In this document: piece by piece, positions 32,952-42,325 of the stretch
Layout of the letters: every line of letters begins with the position of its first letter
Numbering within the stretch: position 1 is the stretch's first letter
Assembly: GCA_012960505.1 (NCBI GenBank)
Contig: DUBC01000033.1
Location: forward strand, 186,001-250,000
DNA from: Verrucomicrobiales bacterium
GTDB lineage: Bacteria; Verrucomicrobiota; Verrucomicrobiia; Verrucomicrobiales; DEV007
Reading direction: 5' to 3'
DNA: 64,000 bases
The notes under the pieces: model-generated
Database searches by the model: none
What the model was told of the DNA's origin: nothing
Seen by the model: the letters and a program-made list of their open reading frames with translations, nothing else
Translations under genes and position numbers: made by a program

Positions 32952-33956
32952 TCAAAGGGACACCATGCCTTTGATAACTCTTGAGCTAGGGTCGCTCCAA
33001 CTTTCGAAAATCTCAGGTACTTGTCCAAAGTTGCATCGGTGAGTTACAAAAGGATTGATATCAATATGTTTATTGCGGAGAGCATCCATTACGTTTGAAA
33101 AGTCCTCATGAGTGGCGTTGCGGCTACTTAATAGTGACATTTCTCTTGCATGGAATAATGGATCTTCGAATGATATTTTTCCTTTCACGATACTGACGAG
33201 AATTAAACGGCCCCCATGTCCCACATATTCAAAGGCGTTTTCAATTGCTGCGGGTGATCCAGTGGCATCGAACACAGAATCAGGCAAATTACCATCTGTG
33301 ATTTTTTTTAATGCATTTATAGGTTCTTCGATTGCGTTTACGCAATGATCTACACCAATAACATTTTTGCAATATTCTAGCCTTTCGTCATTCACATCCA
33401 CTGCTATTGTTCTTGCTCCAGCAATTTGTGCAAAGTGTAGAATTCCAATTCCTATTGGTCCGGTACCGGCAACCGCTACCCATTCACCTTTTCGAAGAGA
33501 TGACCTGCGGACAGCATGCGCTCCAATGGCTAAACATTCGACCGTGGCAATTTGTTCGTGAGTGAGGCCATCTGCGTGGATAACATTCATTGCCGGTACA
33601 GGCATGAACTCCCGCATTCCTCCATCAACGTGCACTCCCATCGTTTGTATGTTAGGGCAGCAGTTTGTTTTTCCTTCCTTACATGTTTTGCAATGACCAC
33701 AGTGAAGATAAGGGACGGGAACTACTGGTTCGCCGGTCTTGAATCCTGCCATGTCCTCTGCTATCTCTGCTGATATTTCATGCCCTAGTATTCTCGGATA
33801 ACTGAAAAATGGTTGATTCCCTTTGTAAGCATGATAATCCGTGCCGCAAATACCTATCTTGCGGATTCTAAGAATGACTTCGCTTTCAGATGGGGTAGGT
33901 TCAGGAACTTCAATTGCTTCAAATTTTCCGGGTTTCTCGCAGATGATGGCTTTCAC
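32952..33956 (-). CDS. Zinc-binding alcohol/polyol dehydrogenase (MDR family)
   Basis: The 334-residue medium-chain dehydrogenase starts at a GTG. Catalytic zinc ligands are in the CGTDYHAYKG segment and GHEISAEI. The structural zinc cysteines are in CGHCKTCKEGKTNCC. The nucleotide-binding motif is VAVAGTGPIGIGILHFAQ with an acidic residue afterwards (VDVND), which favours NAD over NADP. The family includes sorbitol, L-idonate and L-galactonate-type dehydrogenases; the specific sugar is not known. It lies alone on the minus strand and is divergent from the PQQ-repeat protein, with 81 bases between them. Confidence 0.9.
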   Translation of the reverse strand: MKAIICEKPGKFEAIEVPEPTPSESEVILRIRKIGICGTDYHAYKGNQPFFSYPRILGHEISAEIAEDMAGFKTGEPVVPVPYLHCGHCKTCKEGKTNCCPNIQTMGVHVDGGMREFMPVPAMNVIHADGLTHEQIATVECLAIGAHAVRRSSLRKGEWVAVAGTGPIGIGILHFAQIAGARTIAVDVNDERLEYCKNVIGVDHCVNAIEEPINALKKITDGNLPDSVFDATGSPAAIENAFEYVGHGGRLILVSIVKGKISFEDPLFHAREMSLLSSRNATHEDFSNVMDALRNKHIDINPFVTHRCNFGQVPEIFESWSDPSSRVIKGMVSL

Positions 33957-34037
33957 AGCTCCAAGAATCGCTTAAGTATTCGATCGGTGCAAGCTTACCT
34001 GCTTGATTGATTCGAAAGTTCGTAGGAAATTAACTTT

Positions 34038-35438
34038 ATGAACTGGATAGGATGTTGTGTTTATTTGTTCTTTTTTCTCAATTATGTCATAGCTGACGAG
34101 CGGTTGAGTTTTCAAAATAAGCCAAATCCTCTTCCGGAGGGTGCGGTCACTGAGAATTGGCCAAGATTTTTGGGTCCACACCATAATGGAACGTCCAAGG
34201 AGTCCAAACTTTTGAAGAGTTGGCCTGAGAAGGGTCCTAAAGTTGTTTGGGAATTGGAAAGGGGAGAGACGTATGCTGCACCAACAATTGTTGATGGTCG
34301 TCTTTTTAGTTTTGATCTGTCTGATGGTAATGAGCGGCTTGAGTGCCGTGACCCGGAAACAGGTAAGTTAAAATGGCGATTCAAGTATCCTGTCGAGTAT
34401 CGAGACCGGTATGGATTTTCTAATGGTCCACGAGCCTCACCTGTGATTGATAAGGAGATATTAATAATTGCAGGTGTTACTGGTCAGATAAGGTCAGTTG
34501 AAGTTATGACTGGTAAGCCGCTTTGGCACCGGGACTTGCAGAAAGAATATGGGTATAAACTTGGATTTTTTGGTTATGGGCCTCAGCCATTCGTGTGGAA
34601 AAATCTTGTAATAGTGAATGTGGGAGGTTCAAAAAATACAGAAGGGAAGAGAGTGTGTGTGGCTGCTTTTGATAGGAAAAGCGGGAAAGAAATTTGGAGG
34701 CATATGAATGAGTGGGGAGCGAGTTATTCTTCCCCGTTAGTTGCTAAGATCAGAGGGAAGGAAGTTCTTTTGGTTTTGGCCGGAGGGGAGAGTCGTCCTG
34801 CTAAGGGTGGTTTGTTGGTTCTTGATCCAACTAATGGTAAGCTATTTCACAGATTCCCCTGGCGGGCTGATAAATTTGAGTCAGTAAATGCATCGATTCC
34901 TGTAGTGATTGATGAGAGATTTGTATTTTTGTCTGAATGTTACGGTAAGGGAGGAGCTCTTCTTGAATTTGATGATAAATTAAATGCTATTCCTGTCTGG
35001 AATGAAAGATGGTTTGGTATGCACTGGATGACTCCATTAGTTATTAAGGATCACATCTATGGTTTTGCCGGGCGGAACAAACCTGATGTTCAGTTCAAGT
35101 GCGCTAGGATTAAGGATGGAGAAATTCTTTGGAAAGATGACATGCGGTATCAACAAAACATTCAAGGCAGGGATTTAACTCTCAGCTTCTTTCGTGGGAG
35201 TTTACTGAATTGTGCTGGGCGCGTTTTTGCTTTGGGCGAGGATGGAGTCTTTGCCGAGCTTAAAATCTCACCTAAGGGGGTGAAAGTCGTGTCAAAGTCT
35301 CAGTTGTTTGTTGCGGAACAGTCCTGGGCATTGCCTGTTATTCACCGTGGATTACTCTACATATGTCAGCATACCAAGGGCTTTGTTGATAATACTGTGC
35401 CTAGGTTAATTTGTTATGATTTCCGTGGAATAGAATGA
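34038..35438 (+). CDS. Secreted PQQ-like beta-propeller protein
   Basis: The 466-residue protein has a signal peptide (MNWIGCCVYLFFFLNYVIA) and then WPRFLGPHHNGTSKE, the start typical of the planctomycete/verrucomicrobial PQQ-binding-like family. Propeller repeats carry the tryptophan docking motif: RDPETGKLKWRF, EVMTGKPLWHR, DRKSGKEIWRHM and RIKDGEILWKDD. It lacks the catalytic residues and disulfide ring of true quinoprotein dehydrogenases and is more like BamB or a scaffold propeller. Location is periplasmic or surface. It converges on purB with 23 bases between stops. Confidence 0.85.
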   Translation: MNWIGCCVYLFFFLNYVIADERLSFQNKPNPLPEGAVTENWPRFLGPHHNGTSKESKLLKSWPEKGPKVVWELERGETYAAPTIVDGRLFSFDLSDGNERLECRDPETGKLKWRFKYPVEYRDRYGFSNGPRASPVIDKEILIIAGVTGQIRSVEVMTGKPLWHRDLQKEYGYKLGFFGYGPQPFVWKNLVIVNVGGSKNTEGKRVCVAAFDRKSGKEIWRHMNEWGASYSSPLVAKIRGKEVLLVLAGGESRPAKGGLLVLDPTNGKLFHRFPWRADKFESVNASIPVVIDERFVFLSECYGKGGALLEFDDKLNAIPVWNERWFGMHWMTPLVIKDHIYGFAGRNKPDVQFKCARIKDGEILWKDDMRYQQNIQGRDLTLSFFRGSLLNCAGRVFALGEDGVFAELKISPKGVKVVSKSQLFVAEQSWALPVIHRGLLYICQHTKGFVDNTVPRLICYDFRGIE

Positions 35439-35461
35439 AATGATATCCTAGTAAGATTAAG

Positions 35462-36886
35462 TTATAAAATTGATCCCGGTGAATAATTAATCGAATCTGG
35501 GTATCTAGTTTTTATTTCTTCTATCGAATTGAGAAATTCTTCGATTTGGGCTCCCGCAGCTCCGGCCCTACTCGCGGCGGCGCTAAGTAATTCGTTGAGT
35601 CTGTCTTTAGAAATTTTCAGTCCATCATCATTGGATAGGCGATCGATGAGATCATTTTCTCTCGCTTCCCCTGAACGCAATGCTTGAAGAGCAGCGACGG
35701 CATGTTTTTTTATTAATTCGTGAGCTTTTTCTCTTCCTGTGCCTTCCTTTACGCATTCCATCAGAAATGTAGTAGTTGTCAGGAATGGGAGGTAGCGTTC
35801 ATTTTCATTATTGATAACGTCAGGGTACACTTCCATTTGATTCAAGATAGTTAGGCAAGTTTCAAATAGACCATCGGCAACAAAGAAAGCATCGGGTAAC
35901 ATTACCCGTCTGACTACCGAACATGAGACATCACCTTCGTTCCATTGATTGCCAGACAAAGAGCCTGCCATTGTAAGGTACCCCTTCAGTAAGACATTGA
36001 ATCCGTTAACCCGTTCACATGATCGAGCGTTCATTTTGTGAGGCATGGCTGATGAGCCGACCTGTCCCTTTGCGAAGCCTTCGCCTGCCAGTTCATGTCC
36101 TGCCATGAGACGTAGCGTATTGCAGAAACTTGAAGGCCCCGAGGAAAGTTCTGCCAAAGTTGATATGACTCTAAGATCAAGCGATCTCGGGTACACTTGC
36201 CCAACGTTTGTTGATATTTTTAAAATCCCAAGGTGGGATGCGACTTTCTGTTCTAACATGGATACCTTGTCGGTGTCATCTTTGAATAGTGCGAGCTGAT
36301 CTAATTGAGTTCCTACGGCTCCCTTTATGCCGCGTGCAGGATAAGATTCAATTGTTGATTCGAGTGCGAAGAAGGCTCCGAGTAATTCTTCTCCAAACAT
36401 TGCCATTCGTTTGCCCATCGTAGAGGTTTGTGCGGCAACATTATGTGTTCGTGCAGATATGTATAGGTCCTTCCATTCTCGCGCCTTAAGGCTGATTGCG
36501 ATCAATGCTGCAGCTGCCTTGGATTGTATTACTTTTAGTGAGCGGTAAATTTGAATCTGTTCGACATTTTCGGTAAGGTCTCGGCTGGTCATTCCTTTGT
36601 GAATGTGTTCGCAACCTGCAAGATCGCAGAATTCTTCTATTCGAGCCTTCACATCATGACGAGTGATGCGTTCACGCTCCATGATCGAAGCAATATTTAC
36701 ATCGTTCTTAACCTTTTCGTAAGAGAGGATGTCATCTTCAGGAATTTCAAGGCCAAGTTCTGCTTGGGCTTTCATTACAGCTATCCATAGTTCGCGTTCA
36801 AGAATGACTTTGCCTTCAGGTGACCAGATTGCCCTCATGGATTCGGTGGCATAGCGATTGGCTAGAATGTTTGGAATCTCAGACAT
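35462..36886 (-). CDS. purB: Adenylosuccinate lyase
   Basis: This 474-residue member of the fumarase/aspartase superfamily has the signature loop GQVGSSAMPHKMNARSCERV (catalytic Ser) and RTHNVAAQTSTMGKRMA, which match the subgroup with the PHKMN form found in eukaryotic-like ADSL enzymes. TSRDLTENVEQIQI carries the other substrate-binding residues. It cleaves SAICAR to AICAR and adenylosuccinate to AMP in purine synthesis. The gene stands alone, 107 bases downstream of the Ldh-family gene, and is likely a housekeeping unit. Confidence 0.93.
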   Translation of the reverse strand: MSEIPNILANRYATESMRAIWSPEGKVILERELWIAVMKAQAELGLEIPEDDILSYEKVKNDVNIASIMERERITRHDVKARIEEFCDLAGCEHIHKGMTSRDLTENVEQIQIYRSLKVIQSKAAAALIAISLKAREWKDLYISARTHNVAAQTSTMGKRMAMFGEELLGAFFALESTIESYPARGIKGAVGTQLDQLALFKDDTDKVSMLEQKVASHLGILKISTNVGQVYPRSLDLRVISTLAELSSGPSSFCNTLRLMAGHELAGEGFAKGQVGSSAMPHKMNARSCERVNGFNVLLKGYLTMAGSLSGNQWNEGDVSCSVVRRVMLPDAFFVADGLFETCLTILNQMEVYPDVINNENERYLPFLTTTTFLMECVKEGTGREKAHELIKKHAVAALQALRSGEARENDLIDRLSNDDGLKISKDRLNELLSAAASRAGAAGAQIEEFLNSIEEIKTRYPDSINYSPGSIL

Positions 36887-36993
36887 GGTATGAATGTAAT
36901 ATAATAATGTCAGCCAAAGAACTCATTAATTGAATCTTTGGATTAAATTGTAAGATATTCTTTAATCTGACAGTGGAAGTTGTTCCAAGCAAA

Positions 36994-38085
36994 TTAATCG
37001 AAAGGTATGCCTGTCCTCTTCGAAATATCCCGTAATTCTTCAACTACAGGCAACACGAGCGGGATTCCTTGCTTTGACCGGATTGATTCAGCTTCTCTTT
37101 CAGGATCTCCTGGGATTATTGGCCCGTCAGTTCCTGGGGCAGGTGAGGTTGCTCTTAGTGTTTGGATATAGTCATCCGTTTGAGTTTTGAACTCATCAGG
37201 ATCTATAAAAGCATCTATTTTCATAGCACCAAAGAAATGTCCGATTCCTTTTCCTACGCTTCGCTTTGGGATTTCTTGTTGTAAGGCGAATGGCGGAGTG
37301 AAAGGTCCCCAATTAGCGCCACTAAGAACAGCGCAGAGAAAATCGACCATTACTGCGAGCCCGTACCCCTTGTGCCCGCCTTTTTCTCTATCCGATCCGA
37401 GAGGGAGAAGAGCTCCTCCGTTAATCATCTTATCGGGATCGTTAGTATTATTTCCCTCAGAGTCAATGGCCCAGCCTTCTGGAATCATTTGTTCTTTTCG
37501 ATGAGCAATCTCAATTTTTCCGTAAGCGGCTGCGCAAGTTGCTAAATCAATAATTATTGGAGGCTCTTTTTTTCCCGGAAATGCAACTGCTATTGGATTT
37601 GTGCCGAGCATTCTTTCTGCTCCCCATAGTGGGGCTACTAGCTTCGTTGTATTTGTCATAGACCACCCGATCAAGTCTCTTTCCAATGCTTTTATGACAT
37701 AGTAACCAGCGATTCCGTAATGATTGGTGTTACGAACGCTCACCCATCCGCTGCCGACTTCTTGAGCCTTGTTCATTGCAATTTCATTCGCTTTTGGACC
37801 TACGACTAATCCTAAACCGTTATCGCCGTCAACCGTTGCTGTTGATGCAGACTCCCTGACTATTTTAATTTTAGGGACTGGATTTATCCGTTCCTTCTCT
37901 AGCATGTCAAAGTAAGTGTGCAATCTCGCGACGCCATGAGAATCGATCCCTCTTAAATCACTCATTGAGAGGACTTCAGAAGCTAGTTCAGCTTCTTTTT
38001 CAGGTATGCCGAAATGTTGAAAAGTTAGTTTAGAGAACTCGCTAAGCTTTTCATGAGGATAGGTTATTGTTTCTACTTCAGGCAT
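36994..38085 (-). CDS. Ldh-family (malate/L-lactate-type) NAD(P)H-dependent oxidoreductase
   Basis: The 363-residue protein belongs to the Ldh_2 family, which is unrelated to classical LDH. Landmarks are SDLRGIDSHGVARL near the N-terminus (catalytic His), NHYGIAGYY, MTNTTKLVAPLWG and GGHKGYGLAVMVDFLCAVLSGA. Members include ureidoglycolate, malate, sulfolactate and sugar-acid dehydrogenases. It follows lhgO by 65 bases on the same strand and may be the last gene of the catabolic operon starting at 42263. The substrate is not assigned. Confidence 0.88.
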   Translation of the reverse strand: MPEVETITYPHEKLSEFSKLTFQHFGIPEKEAELASEVLSMSDLRGIDSHGVARLHTYFDMLEKERINPVPKIKIVRESASTATVDGDNGLGLVVGPKANEIAMNKAQEVGSGWVSVRNTNHYGIAGYYVIKALERDLIGWSMTNTTKLVAPLWGAERMLGTNPIAVAFPGKKEPPIIIDLATCAAAYGKIEIAHRKEQMIPEGWAIDSEGNNTNDPDKMINGGALLPLGSDREKGGHKGYGLAVMVDFLCAVLSGANWGPFTPPFALQQEIPKRSVGKGIGHFFGAMKIDAFIDPDEFKTQTDDYIQTLRATSPAPGTDGPIIPGDPEREAESIRSKQGIPLVLPVVEELRDISKRTGIPFD

Positions 38086-38149
38086 AAGTTAATAAGTAAA
38101 ATTCAATGGTTCCCTTTTGTTTGCCGGTAATTGAGGCTTTTTGATTTAA

Positions 38150-39343
38150 TTAATTAAGATGTTCTCCAATCACCTTTGCAATGTTAAGTGAAGCAGTTGC
38201 GGCTGGGGAAGGTGAGTTACAGACGTTTAGAATATTACCGTTCCTTGAAAAATAGAAATCATCGACCATTGATCCATTAGAACTTACAGCTTGAGCTCTT
38301 ACTCCTGCCGGTGCAGAGCATAAGTGTTCAGTTTTAATTTCCGGGACCAGACGTGACAATGCTTTAACAAAGGCACGCTTACTCGCAGAGCGCCACATTT
38401 CCCCCAGTCCTGTTTTCCAAAATTTTGCAGCTAGGCGAAGGAATCCTGGATAAGTTAGAGATTCGATCAGTTCGCTGGGATTGATTTTGAACTTAGAGTA
38501 TCCTTCTCTTGCATACGCAAGAACAGCGTTGGGGCCACATTCGACGCCGCCATTAATCATTCGAGTAAAGTGAACTCCGAGAAAAGGAAAATTAGGGTCA
38601 GGTACTGGATAGATTAAATTTTTAACTAGTCCGCGAGCGTTTTCATTAAGTTCATAATATTCTCCTCTAAACGGAATAATTTTCATGGGTGGTCTTGCGC
38701 CCGCCTTGTCTGCTATGTGATCTGAATAAAGTCCACCGCAGTTTACTACTCTTTCAGCTAAAAATTCTTTTCCTGAACTAGTTTGGACTGATACTGATTT
38801 CTGGTCAGGAGTGATGAAGTTCACTCTTTCCCCGGTTAAAATTTGTCCTCCTGCGATTTTAATTTTTTCAGCTAGAACAGAACATACTTGACGATAGTTG
38901 ACGATTCCTGCCTCAGGAACATGAATTCCTGCTATGCCCGCTGCGTGAGGTTCTAATTCGGATAATTCAGATTCGTCAATGAGTCTGCACTTCACACCAT
39001 TTTTCTTTCCGCGTTCGAGTATGCTATGCATTGCTGGCAGTTCTCGCTCATCGGTTGCGACAATGACTTTTCCGCATGTCTCGAATTGTATTCCCTCCTG
39101 CTTACAGAAACGTTCAAGTGCTCGTTTACCTTTGCGACAATTAATCGCTTTTAGTGATCCAGGCTTATAATAAATACCTGAATGGATGACTCCGGAATTA
39201 TTACCGGTTTGGTGAGAGGCTATCTCATTTTCTTTTTCTAGGATGATGACATTTTTTTTAGGCAGGATTTTGCTAAGGTGATAGGCAGTTGCAAGCCCAA
39301 TAATGCCTCCTCCGATGATGAGGGTGTCTTTCTTTTCAATCAT
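38150..39343 (-). CDS. lhgO: L-2-hydroxyglutarate/L-2-hydroxyacid oxidase (LhgO-like)
   Basis: The 397-residue FAD enzyme has the N-terminal dinucleotide motif LIIGGGIIGLATAYHLS, the HQTGNNSGVIHSGIYY segment typical of LhgO, and a C-terminal APAGVRAQAVSSNGSMVDDF. LhgO removes electrons from L-2-hydroxyglutarate to the quinone pool, but relatives act on other L-2-hydroxyacids. The start codon overlaps the stop of the upstream SDR gene (ATGA), so they are coupled. In this operon its substrate might be the L-lactate released by the FAH-family hydrolase. That link is inference. Confidence 0.88.
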   Translation of the reverse strand: MIEKKDTLIIGGGIIGLATAYHLSKILPKKNVIILEKENEIASHQTGNNSGVIHSGIYYKPGSLKAINCRKGKRALERFCKQEGIQFETCGKVIVATDERELPAMHSILERGKKNGVKCRLIDESELSELEPHAAGIAGIHVPEAGIVNYRQVCSVLAEKIKIAGGQILTGERVNFITPDQKSVSVQTSSGKEFLAERVVNCGGLYSDHIADKAGARPPMKIIPFRGEYYELNENARGLVKNLIYPVPDPNFPFLGVHFTRMINGGVECGPNAVLAYAREGYSKFKINPSELIESLTYPGFLRLAAKFWKTGLGEMWRSASKRAFVKALSRLVPEIKTEHLCSAPAGVRAQAVSSNGSMVDDFYFSRNGNILNVCNSPSPAATASLNIAKVIGEHLN

Positions 39344-40128
39344 TGAGGTTTATCCTTTTTCCCTTTATAGGCCCTGTCAAAGTGGGTGTACCCGCCATCA
39401 GGATATATAATTTGTCCAGTAGTATGTGCCGATTTTATGGATGCAAGGAAAACAACCGTATCTGCGATTTCTCCTGCCTCAGTAAATCTTTGACCGAGTG
39501 GAATTATAGATTCGATTGCCTCTTTAGCTTTCGTGGGTTCCGGATTTTTGGCTAGCCAGTTTTCGTAAAGAGGAGTCATGACTTCAGCAGGAACAACGCA
39601 GTTTACTCTTATCCCATATTGAGCGAGGTCCAGAGCCCATTCTCTGGTCAGTGCATTGATACCACCTTTTGAAGCAGCGTATCCAGAAGTTCCACCCTGT
39701 CCCGTTACTGCGACCTTAGATCCTACATTAATTATATTCCCCTTGGTTGATTTTAGGTCGGTAAGAAAGTGATGAAGGAGGGCAAAGGGATGAATTAGAT
39801 TTTTTTCAAGTGAATGAATAAATATTGAAGGGTCATCTTCTATTGATACCCCATCATTGACTCCGGCATTGTTTATTAGAATATCAATAGGGCCAATGTC
39901 GGCACTGATTTTATTGGCCGTTATTTGGATCCCATTAAGATCAGTCAATTCAACATGATAAGAATGGCCAGTTCCGATTTCTGAAACCAGGGTTTCAGCT
40001 TCTTGTGGATTTCGACCCAGAATAATTGGGATGGCACCTTCTGCTGCGAAAGATTTAACAATTGCCGCTCCAATCCCTTTAGCTCCGCCCGTGATGACAA
40101 CTTTTTTATCTTTTAATTGCAGGTCCAT
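39340..40128 (-). CDS. SDR-family dehydrogenase, possibly L-fucose dehydrogenase
   Basis: The 262-residue classical SDR has cofactor motif TGGAKGIGAAI, NNAG, and catalytic Ser...YAASK (GTSGYAASKGG). The acceptor site and C-terminus carry CVVPAEVMTPLY and GGYTHFDRA, which I recall from bacterial L-fucose 1-dehydrogenases and related sugar dehydrogenases. The gene lies between the FAH-type hydrolase and lhgO. If the assignment is right it would oxidise L-fucose (or a similar 6-deoxy sugar) to the lactone. The SDR fold is certain; the substrate is not. Confidence 0.85.
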   Translation of the reverse strand: MDLQLKDKKVVITGGAKGIGAAIVKSFAAEGAIPIILGRNPQEAETLVSEIGTGHSYHVELTDLNGIQITANKISADIGPIDILINNAGVNDGVSIEDDPSIFIHSLEKNLIHPFALLHHFLTDLKSTKGNIINVGSKVAVTGQGGTSGYAASKGGINALTREWALDLAQYGIRVNCVVPAEVMTPLYENWLAKNPEPTKAKEAIESIIPLGQRFTEAGEIADTVVFLASIKSAHTTGQIIYPDGGYTHFDRAYKGKKDKPQ

Positions 40129-40135
40129 ATCGTTG

Positions 40136-40993
40136 TTAATTACTGTAGGCTACAACGTTTTGTTTTGAAGAACCTAGCCCGTCGATTCCAAGTTCGACGA
40201 CATCTCCGGGCTTGAGGTATCTTTCCGGGCTCATGCCCATGCCGACACCCGCTGGAGTTCCTGTGGATATGACGTCTCCAGGCAAGAGGGACATAAAATT
40301 GCTCAAGTAACTGACTACATGAGGGACATTGAATATGAGATTTGACGTATTGCCATCTTGCATTTTTTCACCATTTACCGTTAACCACATTGCTAGATTG
40401 TCTGTATCGGGAATTTCATCTTTAGTGGCCATGAAAGGGCCCAGCGGAGCGAAAGTGTCGGAGCTTTTCCCTTTTGTCCATTGTCCACCTCTGTCCTTCT
40501 GAAAGGAGCGTTCACTGACATCATTATGTAGAACATAGCCTGCAACATAATCTTCAGCCTCCGATTCGCTGATATACGAAGCATGCTTACCTATAACAAT
40601 AGCAAGTTCTACCTCCCAATCTGTTTGCTCGCTTCCTTTTGGAATGACTATATTGTCGAAGGGGCCGTTAAGGGCCGAAGTGGCTTTACTGAAAATGACT
40701 GGTTCTTCGGGTGTTTCTGCTCCTGTTTCTGCAGCATGATCACTAAAATTGAGTCCGATGCATATCATTTTACTTGGCCTTGCAATGGGTGATCCGATCC
40801 TATGGTCTGTACTGATTTGTTCTGCACTATTGGCGTTAGCGGATGCCCATTCTTGAAGTTTCTCTAGTTCACCAGAAGCAAAGAATTCTTCATTATAATC
40901 ATTCACGATAGAGGAAGTGTCTACTAGACGGCCATCATCAAGTTGAAGTCCTGGGCTTTCGTTTCCTAGTTCGCCAAAGCGTATCAATTTCAT
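40136..40993 (-). CDS. Fumarylacetoacetate hydrolase family protein (2,4-diketo-3-deoxy-sugar-acid hydrolase type)
   Basis: The 285-residue protein has the FAH C-terminal domain: ICIGLNFSDHAAETG, PVIFSKATSALNGP, the metal-binding EVELAIVIGK, GYVLHNDVSERSFQ and GDVISTGTPAGVGMG. FAH enzymes use Mg2+ or Ca2+ to cleave C-C bonds of 1,3-diketo acids. Members next to SDR sugar-acid dehydrogenases typically split 2,4-diketo-3-deoxy-L-fuconate to pyruvate and L-lactate. Here it is flanked by two SDR genes, which fits that role. Many databases label such proteins ureidoglycolate lyase, which the context does not support. Confidence 0.88.
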   Translation of the reverse strand: MKLIRFGELGNESPGLQLDDGRLVDTSSIVNDYNEEFFASGELEKLQEWASANANSAEQISTDHRIGSPIARPSKMICIGLNFSDHAAETGAETPEEPVIFSKATSALNGPFDNIVIPKGSEQTDWEVELAIVIGKHASYISESEAEDYVAGYVLHNDVSERSFQKDRGGQWTKGKSSDTFAPLGPFMATKDEIPDTDNLAMWLTVNGEKMQDGNTSNLIFNVPHVVSYLSNFMSLLPGDVISTGTPAGVGMGMSPERYLKPGDVVELGIDGLGSSKQNVVAYSN

Positions 40994-41012
40994 TTAATTT
41001 TATTTGTTATTT

Positions 41013-41774
41013 TTATTTTAATAAAGTGAATCCACCATCGATATCAAAGGCTGACCCGGTGACAAAGGAAGCCTCGTCTGAGCAAATGTATGTAGCTAAC
41101 GAGGCTATTTCAGAAGGTTTCGCCATGCGGCCAATGGGCTGAGTTGCTTCGAGTTGGGTGAACATCTCTTTCTCTTTTCCGGGATAGTTTTCCTTAAGGT
41201 AATTGTCAACGAACGGAGTGTGAACTCTGGCTGGGCAGAGACAATTGCAGCGAATTCCTTTTTCAATAAAATCCCGAGCCACAGAAAGAGTCATGGTATA
41301 AACGGCACCTTTGCTTGTTGAGTATGCAAAACGGTCAGGGATACCAAGATTAGATGCGACCGAAGCCAAATTAAGTATAGAACCGCCTCCTTTCTTGATC
41401 ATGGATGGAATTATCGAGCGGATACAAAGGTAAGGCCCTCTTACGTTTACACTCATGATTCGATCAAAGTCATCGGGATCAGTGTTCGTTGCATTTCCGA
41501 TATGAGCTATTCCTGCATTGTTAACAAGTATGTCAGGGTGAGATCCCTCTTCTGCAATTTGTTTAAAAACGGTTTCGACCGAATTGGAATCTGAGATATC
41601 GCATTGAAAGCATTTCCCGTTAATGGAATCCGCAACTTTTTTTGCGGGTTCCTCGTCGACATCCAAAATAATGACCTCAGCTCCTTCTGAGGAAAATCTT
41701 TTACTGATTGCTTCACCGATACCAGAACCGCCACCAGTTATCACGGCAATTTTTCCTTCGAGTTGTTTTAACAT
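41013..41774 (-). CDS. SDR-family dehydrogenase, possibly 2-keto-3-deoxy-L-fuconate dehydrogenase
   Basis: The 253-residue classical SDR has TGGGSGIGEAI, an Asp after strand 2 (ILDVDEE, NAD-specific), NNAGIAHIG, and catalytic YSTSKGAV. The CLCPARVHTPFVDNYL segment with its Arg resembles the BDH2/DHRS6-like SDR branch that includes 2-keto-3-deoxy-L-fuconate dehydrogenases. It is 19 bases before the FAH gene and 24 bases after the regulator gene. Oxidation of C4 of a 2-keto-3-deoxy acid would make the substrate for the next enzyme in the operon. Confidence 0.87.
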   Translation of the reverse strand: MLKQLEGKIAVITGGGSGIGEAISKRFSSEGAEVIILDVDEEPAKKVADSINGKCFQCDISDSNSVETVFKQIAEEGSHPDILVNNAGIAHIGNATNTDPDDFDRIMSVNVRGPYLCIRSIIPSMIKKGGGSILNLASVASNLGIPDRFAYSTSKGAVYTMTLSVARDFIEKGIRCNCLCPARVHTPFVDNYLKENYPGKEKEMFTQLEATQPIGRMAKPSEIASLATYICSDEASFVTGSAFDIDGGFTLLK

Positions 41775-41798
41775 GATTGATAATTAATGAGGGAACAA

Positions 41799-42263
41799 CT
41801 ATTTACTTTCTAGCATTTTATTAAAATTCCCTTCTTCACAACATTTAACGAAACCTTCGGTGAATGATTTAAGTGCATTCCAAACCTTACGAATCCGTTC
41901 TGATTCATTGTCAGTAATGGCGTTATCTTGTGCGGCCTTACTGATTTCAGAGAGTAGAGCAGAGAATTGCGAAACTATTTCATTTGTTGCGGGCATAACC
42001 TCATAATCGCCTTCTTCTTTGTCATTTGGATTTCTAACAAAATAACCGCCAGCCTGTTCACAGATCCAACTAATCATTTGAGGATCATTTGCAGCTTGCA
42101 TGAGATTAATCATACGGTCCAGTGGGTTCTTGCTACCACTTCCAGAGGCTTCTGGTGGCTGGCTCCATTTATAGAGTAAAGAGGTTGATATTCCTACATC
42201 AGATGCGATTTTTTTGATGCCTCTTTTTTTGCAGGATTCTTTTATTACCTCGTGTGATTTCAT
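41799..42263 (-). CDS. Phage CII-like (Phage_CP76-type) HTH regulator
   Basis: The 154-residue protein has an N-terminal helix-turn-helix (IKKIASDVGISTSLLYKWSQ, residues 16-35), followed by LDRMINLMQAANDP and WICEQAGGYFVRNP, a layout I know from CII-like regulators that are widespread in Verrucomicrobiota and not tied to prophages. The C-terminal half is helical and may oligomerise. It is the first gene of the minus-strand sugar-acid operon and probably controls it. Nine-base inverted arms lie just upstream of its start codon. Confidence 0.8.
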   Translation of the reverse strand: MKSHEVIKESCKKRGIKKIASDVGISTSLLYKWSQPPEASGSGSKNPLDRMINLMQAANDPQMISWICEQAGGYFVRNPNDKEEGDYEVMPATNEIVSQFSALLSEISKAAQDNAITDNESERIRKVWNALKSFTEGFVKCCEEGNFNKMLESK

Positions 42264-42265
42264 TT

Positions 42266-42324
42266 ATGTTCGCTGAAAATTATTAATTCATTTTATAAAC
42301 ATTTTATTTTTGATAAGCGAACAT
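42266..42324. promoter_or_regulatory. Inverted repeat upstream of the CII-like regulator operon
   Basis: The 9-base arms ATGTTCGCT (42266-42274) and AGCGAACAT (42316-42324) are perfect inverted copies with 41 bases between them. They flank the whole promoter region between the regulator start (42263) and the convergent end of the DMT-transporter gene (42326). Centre-to-centre distance is 50 bp, close to five helical turns, which would suit two dimers that loop the DNA. The likely ligand is the adjacent regulator. Confidence 0.45.
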
Positions 42325-42325
42325 T

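Noticed and set aside
41799-42263. Prophage remnant because of the CII-like regulator
   Set aside because: No integrase, capsid or other phage gene is nearby, and regulators of this type are widespread outside phages.
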